NCBI GenBank assembly: GCA_029548585.1
Contig: JAKPNC010000219.1
Span: forward strand, 1 to 7,215
Origin: a bacterium
GTDB taxonomy: Bacteria; Ratteibacteria; UBA8468; B48-G9; JAFGKM01
DNA: 7,215 nucleotides
Direction: 5' to 3'
Below the pieces are notes generated by a model. It had not been told where the DNA came from. It saw nothing but the letters and a program-made list of their open reading frames with translations, and did no database searches. The first letter of the stretch is position 1; each line of letters opens with the position of its first letter. The translations under genes and the position numbers were made by a program. Positions 1-6,440 of this stretch are shown one piece after another.

Positions 1-1
1 C

Positions 2-370
2 CAGGAATTCGGCTGGCTTTCGGGCAAGTATAAACGCAACCAGACGCCCCCGCCGGGTTCAAGGGGAGCCGTAGAGAGCCTCAACCTTAAAGGAACCGAA
101 GCGGATCGGTTTTTCGGTATCGTTGAAAAACTGGAACCGGTGGCAGACGACATGGGAATTACAATGTCCCGGTTTGCGCTGGCATGGCTGCTGCACAAGC
201 CTCTTGTGACAAGCGTCGTATGCGGAGTCCGGCTTGCGGAACAGCTCAGGGATAACGTGAAGGCCGTCGACGTGAAGGTAAGCCGGGAGGCAATGGACCG
301 CGTGGACCAGATATCACCGCCCCGTTCCGGGAATAATCCGAATTATCTGAATCATTACCTGGATACATAA
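2..370 (+). CDS. Aldo/keto reductase, C-terminal fragment (5' end outside window)
   Basis: This is the last 122 codons of an NAD(P)H-dependent aldo/keto reductase; the open frame runs in from the window edge and ends at TAA 368-370. What is visible is the C-terminal part of the TIM barrel: the EFGWLSGKY segment, which corresponds to the loop carrying 'SPL..G.L(S/T)GKY' in the family, then FALAWLLHKP, then the cofactor-side segment TSVVCGVRLAEQLRDN, and the tail PPRSGNNPNYLNHYL shared with the copies downstream. The catalytic tetrad lies in the missing part. A GTG at 140 is an internal codon and not the start, because homology to the downstream paralogs continues upstream of it to the edge. 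It is the first visible member of a tandem array, and its substrate cannot be deduced. The family call is secure. Confidence 0.93.
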   Translation, partial: QEFGWLSGKYKRNQTPPPGSRGAVESLNLKGTEADRFFGIVEKLEPVADDMGITMSRFALAWLLHKPLVTSVVCGVRLAEQLRDNVKAVDVKVSREAMDRVDQISPPRSGNNPNYLNHYLDT

Positions 371-374
371 TTTT

Positions 375-401
375 TTGACTTATTTTCAAAAGAGGTATAA
401 A
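375..401 (+). promoter_or_regulatory. Possible sigma70-type promoter before the second AKR gene
   Basis: TTGACT (375-380) and TATAAA (396-401) lie in an AT-rich gap between the first and second AKR genes. The hexamers are close to consensus, but the spacer is 15 bases, shorter than the preferred 16-18. The position, about 60 bases upstream of the next start codon, is suitable. The match could be chance in AT-rich DNA. Confidence 0.35.
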
Positions 402-463
402 GTAGATAAGTTTTTCATTTTAAAGACAGTGCATTTCAACTATCTTTTTCCAAGGAGGAAAAA

Positions 464-1483
464 ATGGCAATGGAGTATACGAATCTCGGAAGCACGGGAC
501 TGAAGGTTTCACGTATATGCCTGGGCACAATGAGCCTGGGAGTGAAGCCTGAAAATCAGGCCGAAGACATAAAAATAGTCCAGGAAGCTATTGAAATGGG
601 AATCAATTTTTTTGACTCCGCAAACGGCTACGCAAGGGGAAGGTCGGAAGAAATTCTCGGCAAAGCGCTGAAAGGCAAACGCGAAGACCTTGTTGTCGCC
701 ACGAAATGCTGGGCGGGAAATCCCACAGGCGGCGGACAGAATAACAGGGGAAGTTCAAGGGTAAACATCCTCAGGTCCGTAGAAGGATGCCTGAAGAGGC
801 TCCAGACCGACTATCTTGACCTTTTCATCATGCACCGTCCCGACGAAGTTCTGCCGGATTTGGGAAAAAATCCTGCCCCGACAGAAGAAACCATCAGCGC
901 CCTTACAGACCTTGTCAAGCAGGGAAAGGTAAGATACATAGGGACTTCATGCTACCAGGACTGGAAACTGGTGGAGACCCAGCTTTTGGCAAGATACGAA
1001 GGGTACGAGAAGGTTTGTTGCGACCAGCTGAAATATAACATCCTTGACAGGTTCGTGGAACAGCAGGTGCTGCCGGTCTGCAAGAAATACGGCATAGGCG
1101 TTAATATCTTCAGCCCGCTCGAGTTCGGTTGGCTTTCCGGCAAGTACCATCGCAACCAGCCGCCTCCCAAGGGTTCGAGAGGTGAAAGCAAAGGACTGGT
1201 AAACCTTGAAAGCGCAGGCGCGGACAGGTTCTTTGACATACTGGAACAGCTTGAGCCCATAGTCAAGGATCTTGGCGTGACAATGTCCCAGTTCGCCCTT
1301 GCATGGCTGCTCCACAGGCCCGTGGTCACAAGCGTAATATGCGGTCCAAGGCTCATCGACCACCTGAGGGACAACGTGAAAGCCGCCGACCTGAAACTGA
1401 GCCAGGAAATAATGGATAAGGTAGACAAGATAGCTCCTCCCCGTTCCGGGAATAATCCCAACTACATGAACCATTACCTGTGA
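464..1483 (+). CDS. Aldo/keto reductase, array copy 2 (339 aa)
   Basis: This is a complete cytosolic aldo/keto reductase, expected to reduce an aldehyde or ketone with NAD(P)H; the substrate is unknown. The tetrad is intact: Asp51 in FFDSANGY, Tyr56, Lys81 in ATKCW and His124 in MHRPDE. Further family marks are the N-terminal LGSTGLKVSRICLGTM, GKVRYIG before strand 6, Gln188 followed by LKYNILDR, the SPLEFGWLSGKY loop and ICGPRLIDHLRDN near the C-terminus. The length is normal for the family. The residue after Ser162 is Cys rather than the Asn that usually helps hold the nicotinamide amide. AAGGAGG (452-458) lies 5 bases before the chosen ATG; a second ATG at 470 would match the start of the fourth copy and is an alternative. 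It is about 80% identical to copy 3 by hand count. Neighbours give no pathway. Confidence 0.95.
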   Translation: MAMEYTNLGSTGLKVSRICLGTMSLGVKPENQAEDIKIVQEAIEMGINFFDSANGYARGRSEEILGKALKGKREDLVVATKCWAGNPTGGGQNNRGSSRVNILRSVEGCLKRLQTDYLDLFIMHRPDEVLPDLGKNPAPTEETISALTDLVKQGKVRYIGTSCYQDWKLVETQLLARYEGYEKVCCDQLKYNILDRFVEQQVLPVCKKYGIGVNIFSPLEFGWLSGKYHRNQPPPKGSRGESKGLVNLESAGADRFFDILEQLEPIVKDLGVTMSQFALAWLLHRPVVTSVICGPRLIDHLRDNVKAADLKLSQEIMDKVDKIAPPRSGNNPNYMNHYL

Positions 1484-1567
1484 AAGAGTAATCCGGCGCC
1501 GGAAAAAACGGCGTTTCGCAAGCCGGTTTAGCCTGATTCACGGCCGGCACGGGAGGAGGCAAAAAAA

Positions 1568-2587
1568 ATGGACATGAAATACACTTCACTTGGAAGCACA
1601 GGGCTCAAGGTTTCCCGCATATGTCTGGGAGCCATGAACCTCGGAGTGAAACCGGAAAGGGCAGCGGAAGATACCAGGATAGTTGAGGAAGCGCTCGAAA
1701 TGGGCATTAACTTCATAGATACTGCCAACGGGTATGCCCGGGGCAGGTCGGAAGAACTGCTGGGCAAGGCGCTGAAAGGAAAAAGGGAAGACCTGGTTCT
1801 TGCCACGAAATGCTGGGCGATGAGTCCAAATACGGGAGGCAAAAACAACGCAGGGAGTTCAAGGGTAAACATATTAAGGTCGGTGGAAGGCTGTCTGAAA
1901 AGATTGCAGACAGATTACCTTGACCTTTTCATCATGCACAGGCCCGACGAGGTCCTCCCCGACCTCGGCAAGAACCCGGCTCCCACGGAAGAAACCCTGG
2001 ACGCGCTGACCGACCTGGTAAGGCAGGGAAAAGTAAGATACATCGGTTCCTCATGCTACCAGTCATGGAAGCTTGTTGAAACACAGCTCCTGGCAAGATA
2101 CAAAGGATTTGAAAAAATATGCTGCGACCAGCTGAAATACAATATAACGGACAGGTTCGTGGAACAGCAGATTCTTCCGGTATGCAAGAAATACAATATA
2201 GGCGTGAACGTTTTCAGCCCTCTTGACGGAGGCTGGTTATCAGGCAAGTACAAGAGAAACCAGGCGCCCCCTCCCGATTCAAGGGCGGTTAGAAAAGTCT
2301 TCGTGGATTTCGAATCGCCTGATGCTCCGAGAATTTTTGACATACTGGAAAAACTGGAACCCATTGTCAATAGCCTCGGAATAACCCTTTCTCAGTTTGC
2401 GCTGGCATGGCTGCTCCACAGGCCTTTGGTGACAAGCGTCATAGCCGGCCCCAGGCTTATCGAACATCTGAGAGACAACGTGAAAGCGGTTGAAGTGAAA
2501 CTTAGCCAGGAAATAATGGACCAGGTGGACAAGATAGCGCCTCCAGGTTCAGGAATCAACAAGAATTACAGTAACTACTATCTGTAA
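1568..2587 (+). CDS. Aldo/keto reductase, array copy 3 (339 aa)
   Basis: This is a complete paralog of copy 2 with the same length and the same tetrad positions: Asp51 in FIDTANGY, Tyr56, Lys81 and His124. Residues 96-143, which span His124, are identical to copy 2 at protein level although the codons differ. It departs from the other copies at spots near the active site and cofactor: DGGWLSGKY replaces EFGWLSGKY, and IAGPR replaces ICGPR. Residues 231-256, a surface-loop region, are the least conserved. GGGAGGAGG (1551-1559) lies 8 bases before the ATG, which is a strong ribosome site. The 84-base gap before it shows no convincing promoter, so it is probably cotranscribed with copy 2. The altered loop residues suggest a substrate range unlike that of copies 2 and 4, but that is inference. 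Confidence 0.95.
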   Translation: MDMKYTSLGSTGLKVSRICLGAMNLGVKPERAAEDTRIVEEALEMGINFIDTANGYARGRSEELLGKALKGKREDLVLATKCWAMSPNTGGKNNAGSSRVNILRSVEGCLKRLQTDYLDLFIMHRPDEVLPDLGKNPAPTEETLDALTDLVRQGKVRYIGSSCYQSWKLVETQLLARYKGFEKICCDQLKYNITDRFVEQQILPVCKKYNIGVNVFSPLDGGWLSGKYKRNQAPPPDSRAVRKVFVDFESPDAPRIFDILEKLEPIVNSLGITLSQFALAWLLHRPLVTSVIAGPRLIEHLRDNVKAVEVKLSQEIMDQVDKIAPPGSGINKNYSNYYL

Positions 2588-2717
2588 GGCAGAGAGTTCT
2601 GCCAGGGTATGAAAAAAACGCTTGTAACAGGCCCTTAATGGAAAAACGGGATTGTCTCATAAGCCGGTAAATGCAGTTTTATACCGTCAATACAAGACTT
2701 TCCCCAAAGGAGAATAA

Positions 2718-3725
2718 ATGGAATATACAAATCTGGGAAGTACCGGTCTAAAAGTTTCCCGAATATGTCTCGGGGCAATGAACTTTAACAATTTTGAGAA
2801 TGAAAAAGAGTATATAAAGATTATCAATGAAGCAATAACTGACATGGGAATAAACTTCATTGATACCGCTGACTGCTACGGAAAGTCGGAAGAGGTTGTC
2901 GGCAAGGCGCTGGAAGGCAAGAGAGAAGATGTTGTCCTTGCCACAAAGTGCTGGGCCGGAGGCCACCGGTTCGGAGGCAAAAACGCTTCGGGGAGTTCCA
3001 GGGTTTACATTCTGAGATCCGTGGAAGCTTCCCTGAAAAAACTCAAGACGGATTTCATAGACCTTTTGGTAATGCACCGGCCCGATGAAGTCCTGCCAAC
3101 CCTGGGAAAGAATCCGACACCCACGGAAGAAACTGTCAGCACCCTTACAGACCTCGTAAAGCAGGGTAAAATCCGTTACTTCGGTTCATCCTGCTACCAG
3201 TCATGGAAGCTTGTTGAAACACAGCTTCTGGCACGATATGAAGGCTATGAGAAATTGTGCTCCGACCAGCTGAGATACAATATCCTTAACAGGGCTGTCG
3301 AACAGCAGGTCCTTCCCGTATGCAAGAAATACGGCATAGGGGTAACTATCTTCAGTCCTCTTGAATTTGGATGGCTTTCAGGCAAATACCACCGCAATGA
3401 AGCTCCTCCAAAGGATTCAAGGGGAGCGAAGAAGAGCATGGTTGACCTTGAAGGGGCAAATGCCGCAAGGTATTTCGATATCCTTGAAAAGCTTGAGCCG
3501 ATAGTGAAAGACCTCGGGGTAACGATGTCCCAGTTCGCCCTGGCATGGCTGCTGCACAGGCCCGTGGTGACAAGCCCGATATGCGGACCCAGAACCATGG
3601 AACACCTTAAGGAAAACGTTAAAGCCGTTGACATCAAACTGAGCCAGGAGATAATGGACCAGGTCGATAAGATAGCGCCGCCCCGCTCGGGATTCAACGA
3701 GAATTACGTGAATCATTCACTCTAA
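2718..3725 (+). CDS. Aldo/keto reductase, array copy 4 (335 aa)
   Basis: This is the last member of the array and the most divergent of the complete copies. The tetrad is Asp49 in FIDTADCY, Tyr54, Lys77 and His120 in VMHRPDE. Where copies 2 and 3 read NGYARGRSEE, this one reads DCYGKSEE, lacking two residues next to the catalytic Tyr; the segment after residue 22 (NFNNFENEK) also differs. The rest of the barrel, the SCYQSWKL cofactor segment, SPLEFGWLSGKY and PICGPRTMEHLKEN follow the array pattern. AAAGGAG (2706-2712) sits 5 bases before the ATG, and the first residues MEYTNLGSTG align with position 3 of copy 2. A 130-base gap precedes it, and a strong terminator follows 39 bases after the stop. 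Reductase chemistry is expected; the substrate is unknown. Confidence 0.95.
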   Translation: MEYTNLGSTGLKVSRICLGAMNFNNFENEKEYIKIINEAITDMGINFIDTADCYGKSEEVVGKALEGKREDVVLATKCWAGGHRFGGKNASGSSRVYILRSVEASLKKLKTDFIDLLVMHRPDEVLPTLGKNPTPTEETVSTLTDLVKQGKIRYFGSSCYQSWKLVETQLLARYEGYEKLCSDQLRYNILNRAVEQQVLPVCKKYGIGVTIFSPLEFGWLSGKYHRNEAPPKDSRGAKKSMVDLEGANAARYFDILEKLEPIVKDLGVTMSQFALAWLLHRPVVTSPICGPRTMEHLKENVKAVDIKLSQEIMDQVDKIAPPRSGFNENYVNHSL

Positions 3726-3764
3726 GAGGCAAGAAGTCCTTTTAAAGGGATGGGAATCAAAGAA

Positions 3765-3798
3765 CCCTGCCCCTGGATTCCAGGGGCAGGGCTTTTTT
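3765..3798 (+). terminator. Strong intrinsic terminator closing the AKR array
   Basis: CCCTGCCCCTGG (3765-3776) pairs perfectly with CCAGGGGCAGGG (3780-3791) around a three-base loop, giving a 12-bp GC-rich stem followed by C and six T (3793-3798). It ends transcription of the AKR array. The converging minus-strand gene has its TGA at 3800-3798, inside the end of the T run. The same stem would form in that transcript, but the U tract there is weak (TTCTTTG), so action in both directions is possible but less certain. Confidence 0.93.
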
Positions 3799-4709
3799 CA
3801 GTGAAAGTAGAATTCGACAACATCCATGTCGGATATGCTCGAGTTGGGTCCGAGGAACTTCAGCAAACCGGATGCCTTGGCCTTCTGCCAGCCTCCAGCC
3901 CCGAGAAAATCTTTATAATTTACCGTCGCTACCCGGATGAATCCCTTCTCTATATCCTTGTGAACCTTTCCGGCGGACTCCCTGGCGTTGAGGCTCCCGG
4001 GGACAAGCCATCCCTGCGAGATATCCCCCTTGACCGTGTAAAAGGTTACCAGGGACATGGCCTTTATTATCGCAGGATAGAAATCAACAGGATCAAGTAC
4101 GGAGACATCACTGAGGACGGCTGGAAGAGAAATGCCACAAGGAACAGAGTTGCCGTTGACGAAGAAAAGGAGGGGTTTCACCGTAAGAAACTCCATCCCG
4201 TTGAGAAGGCCGAGATTATCACTGTCAAGGGATGAAAGTCGCTTCTCCGACTCAAGCAGCTTCAGGCCTTCCCCGAGAACCTTCAAAAGCCGTTCGCTTA
4301 AGCCGCTGTTAGGTTTTTCCGCCCTTTCAAGCATCTTCTCTATCCGTGCCGCATCGTAGAGCACCAGCTCCATGAGAAGCGAGTTGCAATCCTTTACCGG
4401 ATCAGAATCCCCCTGGTAATTATTCACGGTGCAGATTATTGCATCCATGGACGAAAGATTTTTCAGGTAATCATCGGGAAAACCATCCGAAGAAGGCATC
4501 CCCTTGAAATCGTAAATCCCGAACTCGGGGTAGACGGTCTTCTTTGTTCCCGCAGCGGCCGCCACCTTCTCAAGGGCGGCGTCATTGTACCTGCCGACTG
4601 CAAGGTTAGGTTTCATGGGATCGTACACATCGTCGTTCTTTCCTGTCAGCTTCCTGAAGAGCGCGGTCTTTCCTCCGCCGGAATAACCGAAAAGGGCTAA
4701 TTTATACAT
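3798..4709 (-). CDS. YchF/Ola1-like P-loop NTPase, short divergent form (303 aa)
   Basis: This is a cytosolic protein related to YchF/Ola1 (Obg superfamily, DUF933 C-terminus), a family that binds ATP or GTP and associates with ribosomes. The N-terminus has a P-loop, GYSGGGKT (residues 8-15), a switch I-like region around PNLAVG (34-39) and a G3-like DFKG (67-70). A charged helical stretch at about 110-160 matches the YchF coiled-coil arm, then VKPLLFFVNGN (177-187) replaces the family's 'KP(V/L)xYVANVxE'. Residues 221-303 form a clear TGS domain, including FYTVKG, AGKVHKDIEKGFIR and MDVVEF. Typical YchF is about 363 aa, so this form is some 60 residues shorter, and its base-specificity motif lacks the usual acidic residue. 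The ATG overlaps the upstream gene's TAA by 8 bases, and GGAGGT (4726-4721) lies 11 bases before it, so translation is probably coupled. It is likely a divergent paralog rather than the housekeeping ychF. Confidence 0.85.
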   Translation of the reverse strand: MYKLALFGYSGGGKTALFRKLTGKNDDVYDPMKPNLAVGRYNDAALEKVAAAAGTKKTVYPEFGIYDFKGMPSSDGFPDDYLKNLSSMDAIICTVNNYQGDSDPVKDCNSLLMELVLYDAARIEKMLERAEKPNSGLSERLLKVLGEGLKLLESEKRLSSLDSDNLGLLNGMEFLTVKPLLFFVNGNSVPCGISLPAVLSDVSVLDPVDFYPAIIKAMSLVTFYTVKGDISQGWLVPGSLNARESAGKVHKDIEKGFIRVATVNYKDFLGAGGWQKAKASGLLKFLGPNSSISDMDVVEFYFH

Positions 4710-6219
4710 GATAAACTCTCACCTCCATACCTTTTTTAATAAATGGTTCCATGCAACGCATGATATCCCCTGTCCCTAAGGGAAATCCCGGCCTTGCGGA
4801 AAACCTTAATATTACCTGTTCAGGCAAATCCCGCATGGCTGTCAGAAATCCTTCAACCAGCGTATCAAATGGCAGGGAAGATCCGGCAAGCTCAACCTCC
4901 ACGGCCTTCCGGGCCTGAGACAGGATTTCGGGCATGCCCCTTTTTCCGTGGATTTCAGACATGAAAGCCTCCTGCTTCTCCATCGTTTCAAGGCACAGCC
5001 CGACCATGTCATCCAGGAGAAGCGGAAAATCGCGGCTTTCCCGTATGAGGGATATATCAATAGTCATCCTGTTGAGAATTGCCAGATCTTTTCCGGAGGG
5101 CCTTGATACATTCACGCTTTCTATGCGGCCTGCCCGGGCTGCCGGCAAAGCGCCGGGGAAGCTTTCGCTTATCCTCGATATAAAGGGCCCGGAAAAACAA
5201 TCTGAAGGACAGGCATTGGCGGTATCAATTTCAAAAATGACGTGAGAAGGAAGATTCCCCGGGAGAAAAGCTGGCGGGCAAGCAGGAACCCTTATCACGA
5301 TATCCCCGTCAACGAAACCCGACATTGAAGAGACAAACCCGTTAATCCTTTCCGCTGACAATGTTTCTGCGCTTGCCGGGGATACCGAAACAGAAAAAAA
5401 TTTGTCTATCCCCTCGAGGTTGTGGATAAATATCTCACCGGTAAGATGCTTTTCCACGGCCGGTCCCGGTATTACGTGCAGTAAGGCAAACTCCTTCTTG
5501 ATATGCCTGCCCATTTTGAGGGAAAGGCTGTCCGGGGCGTAAGACGGTTCTTCGAAAAGCCGCCTGACATCGAAAACGGGCACGCCCAGCCTCGCATGCA
5601 GGTTCCTGGCTTCTTCAAAGCCGTAAGCGGCAAGTTTCGCGTTTACCAGTTCCCTCACGAGGGAAGAAGATAATTCCCTTACCTTTGAAGCCAGCACCTC
5701 CTCTTCCACTTCCCCGACTATAAGCTCCGCTATGTTGGGAGAAAGGCCCGTTTCCCTGACAAGGGTATCTATTATTCTTTCCTTGTTCCAGAGGCTTATA
5801 TTATCGCTGCTCTCCCTGACCGAGATATTGACGTTCCTTACGAGGTTATGCCTTTCACTTTCGAGGAGATCCGCATCCTCCGGCCTTATGCCCTCCCGGA
5901 TCCTTCTTACCCTTGCCCTCTTTTCGCGGTAAAGTATGTAGGCCTTTGCCGTCCTCGCATGTCCGGTTTTTATCAGTACCCGCTCGACTATATCCTGTAT
6001 ATCCTCCACCGAGGGGATTTCTTTCTCATACTGTTTGAGAAGGTAAAGCCGGACCGCTTCGGCAAGGTCTTCGGCGAGATACTTGTCCTGCCCGCCCAGA
6101 CTCCGTGCGGCCCTGAATATGGCATCCGCGATCTTCTGCCTGTCAAAAGGCACCACCCGCCCGTCCCTCTTGCGCACGAAATCAAGTTTTTTATCCATGG
6201 GAATAAAAGGAAGATACAC
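4702..6219 (-). CDS. ATP-cone protein resembling a ribonucleotide reductase large subunit without its radical domain
   Basis: Residues 13-102 (numbered from a GTG at 6219) form an ATP-cone: VRKRDGRVVPFDRQKI, IPSVEDIQDIVERVLI and AKAYILYREKRARVR. In ribonucleotide reductases this domain binds ATP or dATP and sets activity. Residues 142-225 (WNKERIIDTLVRETGLS, SSLVRELVN, HARLGVPVFDV) look like a second cone-like helical module. VEKHLTGEIFIHNLE (255-269) resembles the 'aHl.GdihIHDLd' segment at the entry of the anaerobic NrdD barrel, and VNVSRP with following helices (369-420) is loosely NrdD-like. NrdD enzymes are usually 600-700 aa or more; here there is no C-terminal glycyl-radical loop and no CxxC zinc pair, so I infer a non-catalytic relative. 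ATG at 6198 (residue 8) may be the true start, since family similarity begins just after it; neither start has a good Shine-Dalgarno. It overlaps the YchF-like gene. Confidence 0.75.
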   Translation of the reverse strand: MYLPFIPMDKKLDFVRKRDGRVVPFDRQKIADAIFRAARSLGGQDKYLAEDLAEAVRLYLLKQYEKEIPSVEDIQDIVERVLIKTGHARTAKAYILYREKRARVRRIREGIRPEDADLLESERHNLVRNVNISVRESSDNISLWNKERIIDTLVRETGLSPNIAELIVGEVEEEVLASKVRELSSSLVRELVNAKLAAYGFEEARNLHARLGVPVFDVRRLFEEPSYAPDSLSLKMGRHIKKEFALLHVIPGPAVEKHLTGEIFIHNLEGIDKFFSVSVSPASAETLSAERINGFVSSMSGFVDGDIVIRVPACPPAFLPGNLPSHVIFEIDTANACPSDCFSGPFISRISESFPGALPAARAGRIESVNVSRPSGKDLAILNRMTIDISLIRESRDFPLLLDDMVGLCLETMEKQEAFMSEIHGKRGMPEILSQARKAVEVELAGSSLPFDTLVEGFLTAMRDLPEQVILRFSARPGFPLGTGDIMRCMEPFIKKGMEVRVYHV

Positions 6220-6440
6220 GGGAAGAAATCGGCTCTCCGGCAGAAAGAATTCCGTTATTCCCGGAGGCCGCAGGCAGAATCTGCACGGGGATAATCCGTG
6301 TCGCCGGAAAGCTCCGCATTATTGGCAAAAGGCGCCGGAATCCTGGGATAATGAACATCCACGGCCACAGCCCGTGGTTCTCCTCCCTGGTAAAACTACG
6401 GACATATATTGAAGAAGATAAAAAATTCATCCTGGCGCGG
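6220..6440. other. Gap between rsfS and the ATP-cone gene; no assigned gene
   Basis: No recognisable gene was found. On the minus strand a 79-codon frame (6430 down to 6191) runs into the ATP-cone gene but has no clear ribosome site. A 37-codon GTG frame (6368 down to 6255), beginning VAVDVHYPRIPAPF, has GGGAGGAG (6387-6380) 11 bases upstream. Neither resembles a family I know. CCACGG (6359-6364) and CCGTGG (6372-6377) form a 6-bp hairpin without a T run. Lack of an obvious terminator leaves the three minus-strand genes free to be one transcript. Confidence 0.5.

Noticed and set aside
947..1474. Long open frames on the minus strand opposite the AKR genes (also at 1528-1872, 2056-2370, 3245-3697)
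   Set aside because: They are mirror frames of well-supported AKR genes and recur at matching places in each copy because the copies are paralogous; their translations resemble no known family.
1492..1503. 12-base palindrome TCCGGCGCCGGA after copy 2, followed by six A
   Set aside because: The stem is short with almost no loop and there is no T run on the plus strand; one isolated palindrome is not enough to call an operator.
2588..2603. Perfect 6-bp hairpin GGCAGA-GAGT-TCTGCC right after copy 3
   Set aside because: No T run follows the stem, so it does not qualify as an intrinsic terminator; it could slow decay of the transcript, but there is no support for that.
2652..2684. Promoter-like TTGTCT and TTATAC before copy 4
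   Set aside because: The spacing of about 21 bases is too long for a sigma70-type promoter.
3750..4235. 161-codon plus-strand frame starting before the terminator
   Set aside because: It runs through the terminator hairpin and opposite the YchF-like gene, whose TGS domain is unmistakable; its own translation looks like no protein family.
5848..6294. 148-codon plus-strand frame
   Set aside because: It lies opposite the ATP-cone coding region, whose motifs are clear on the minus strand.
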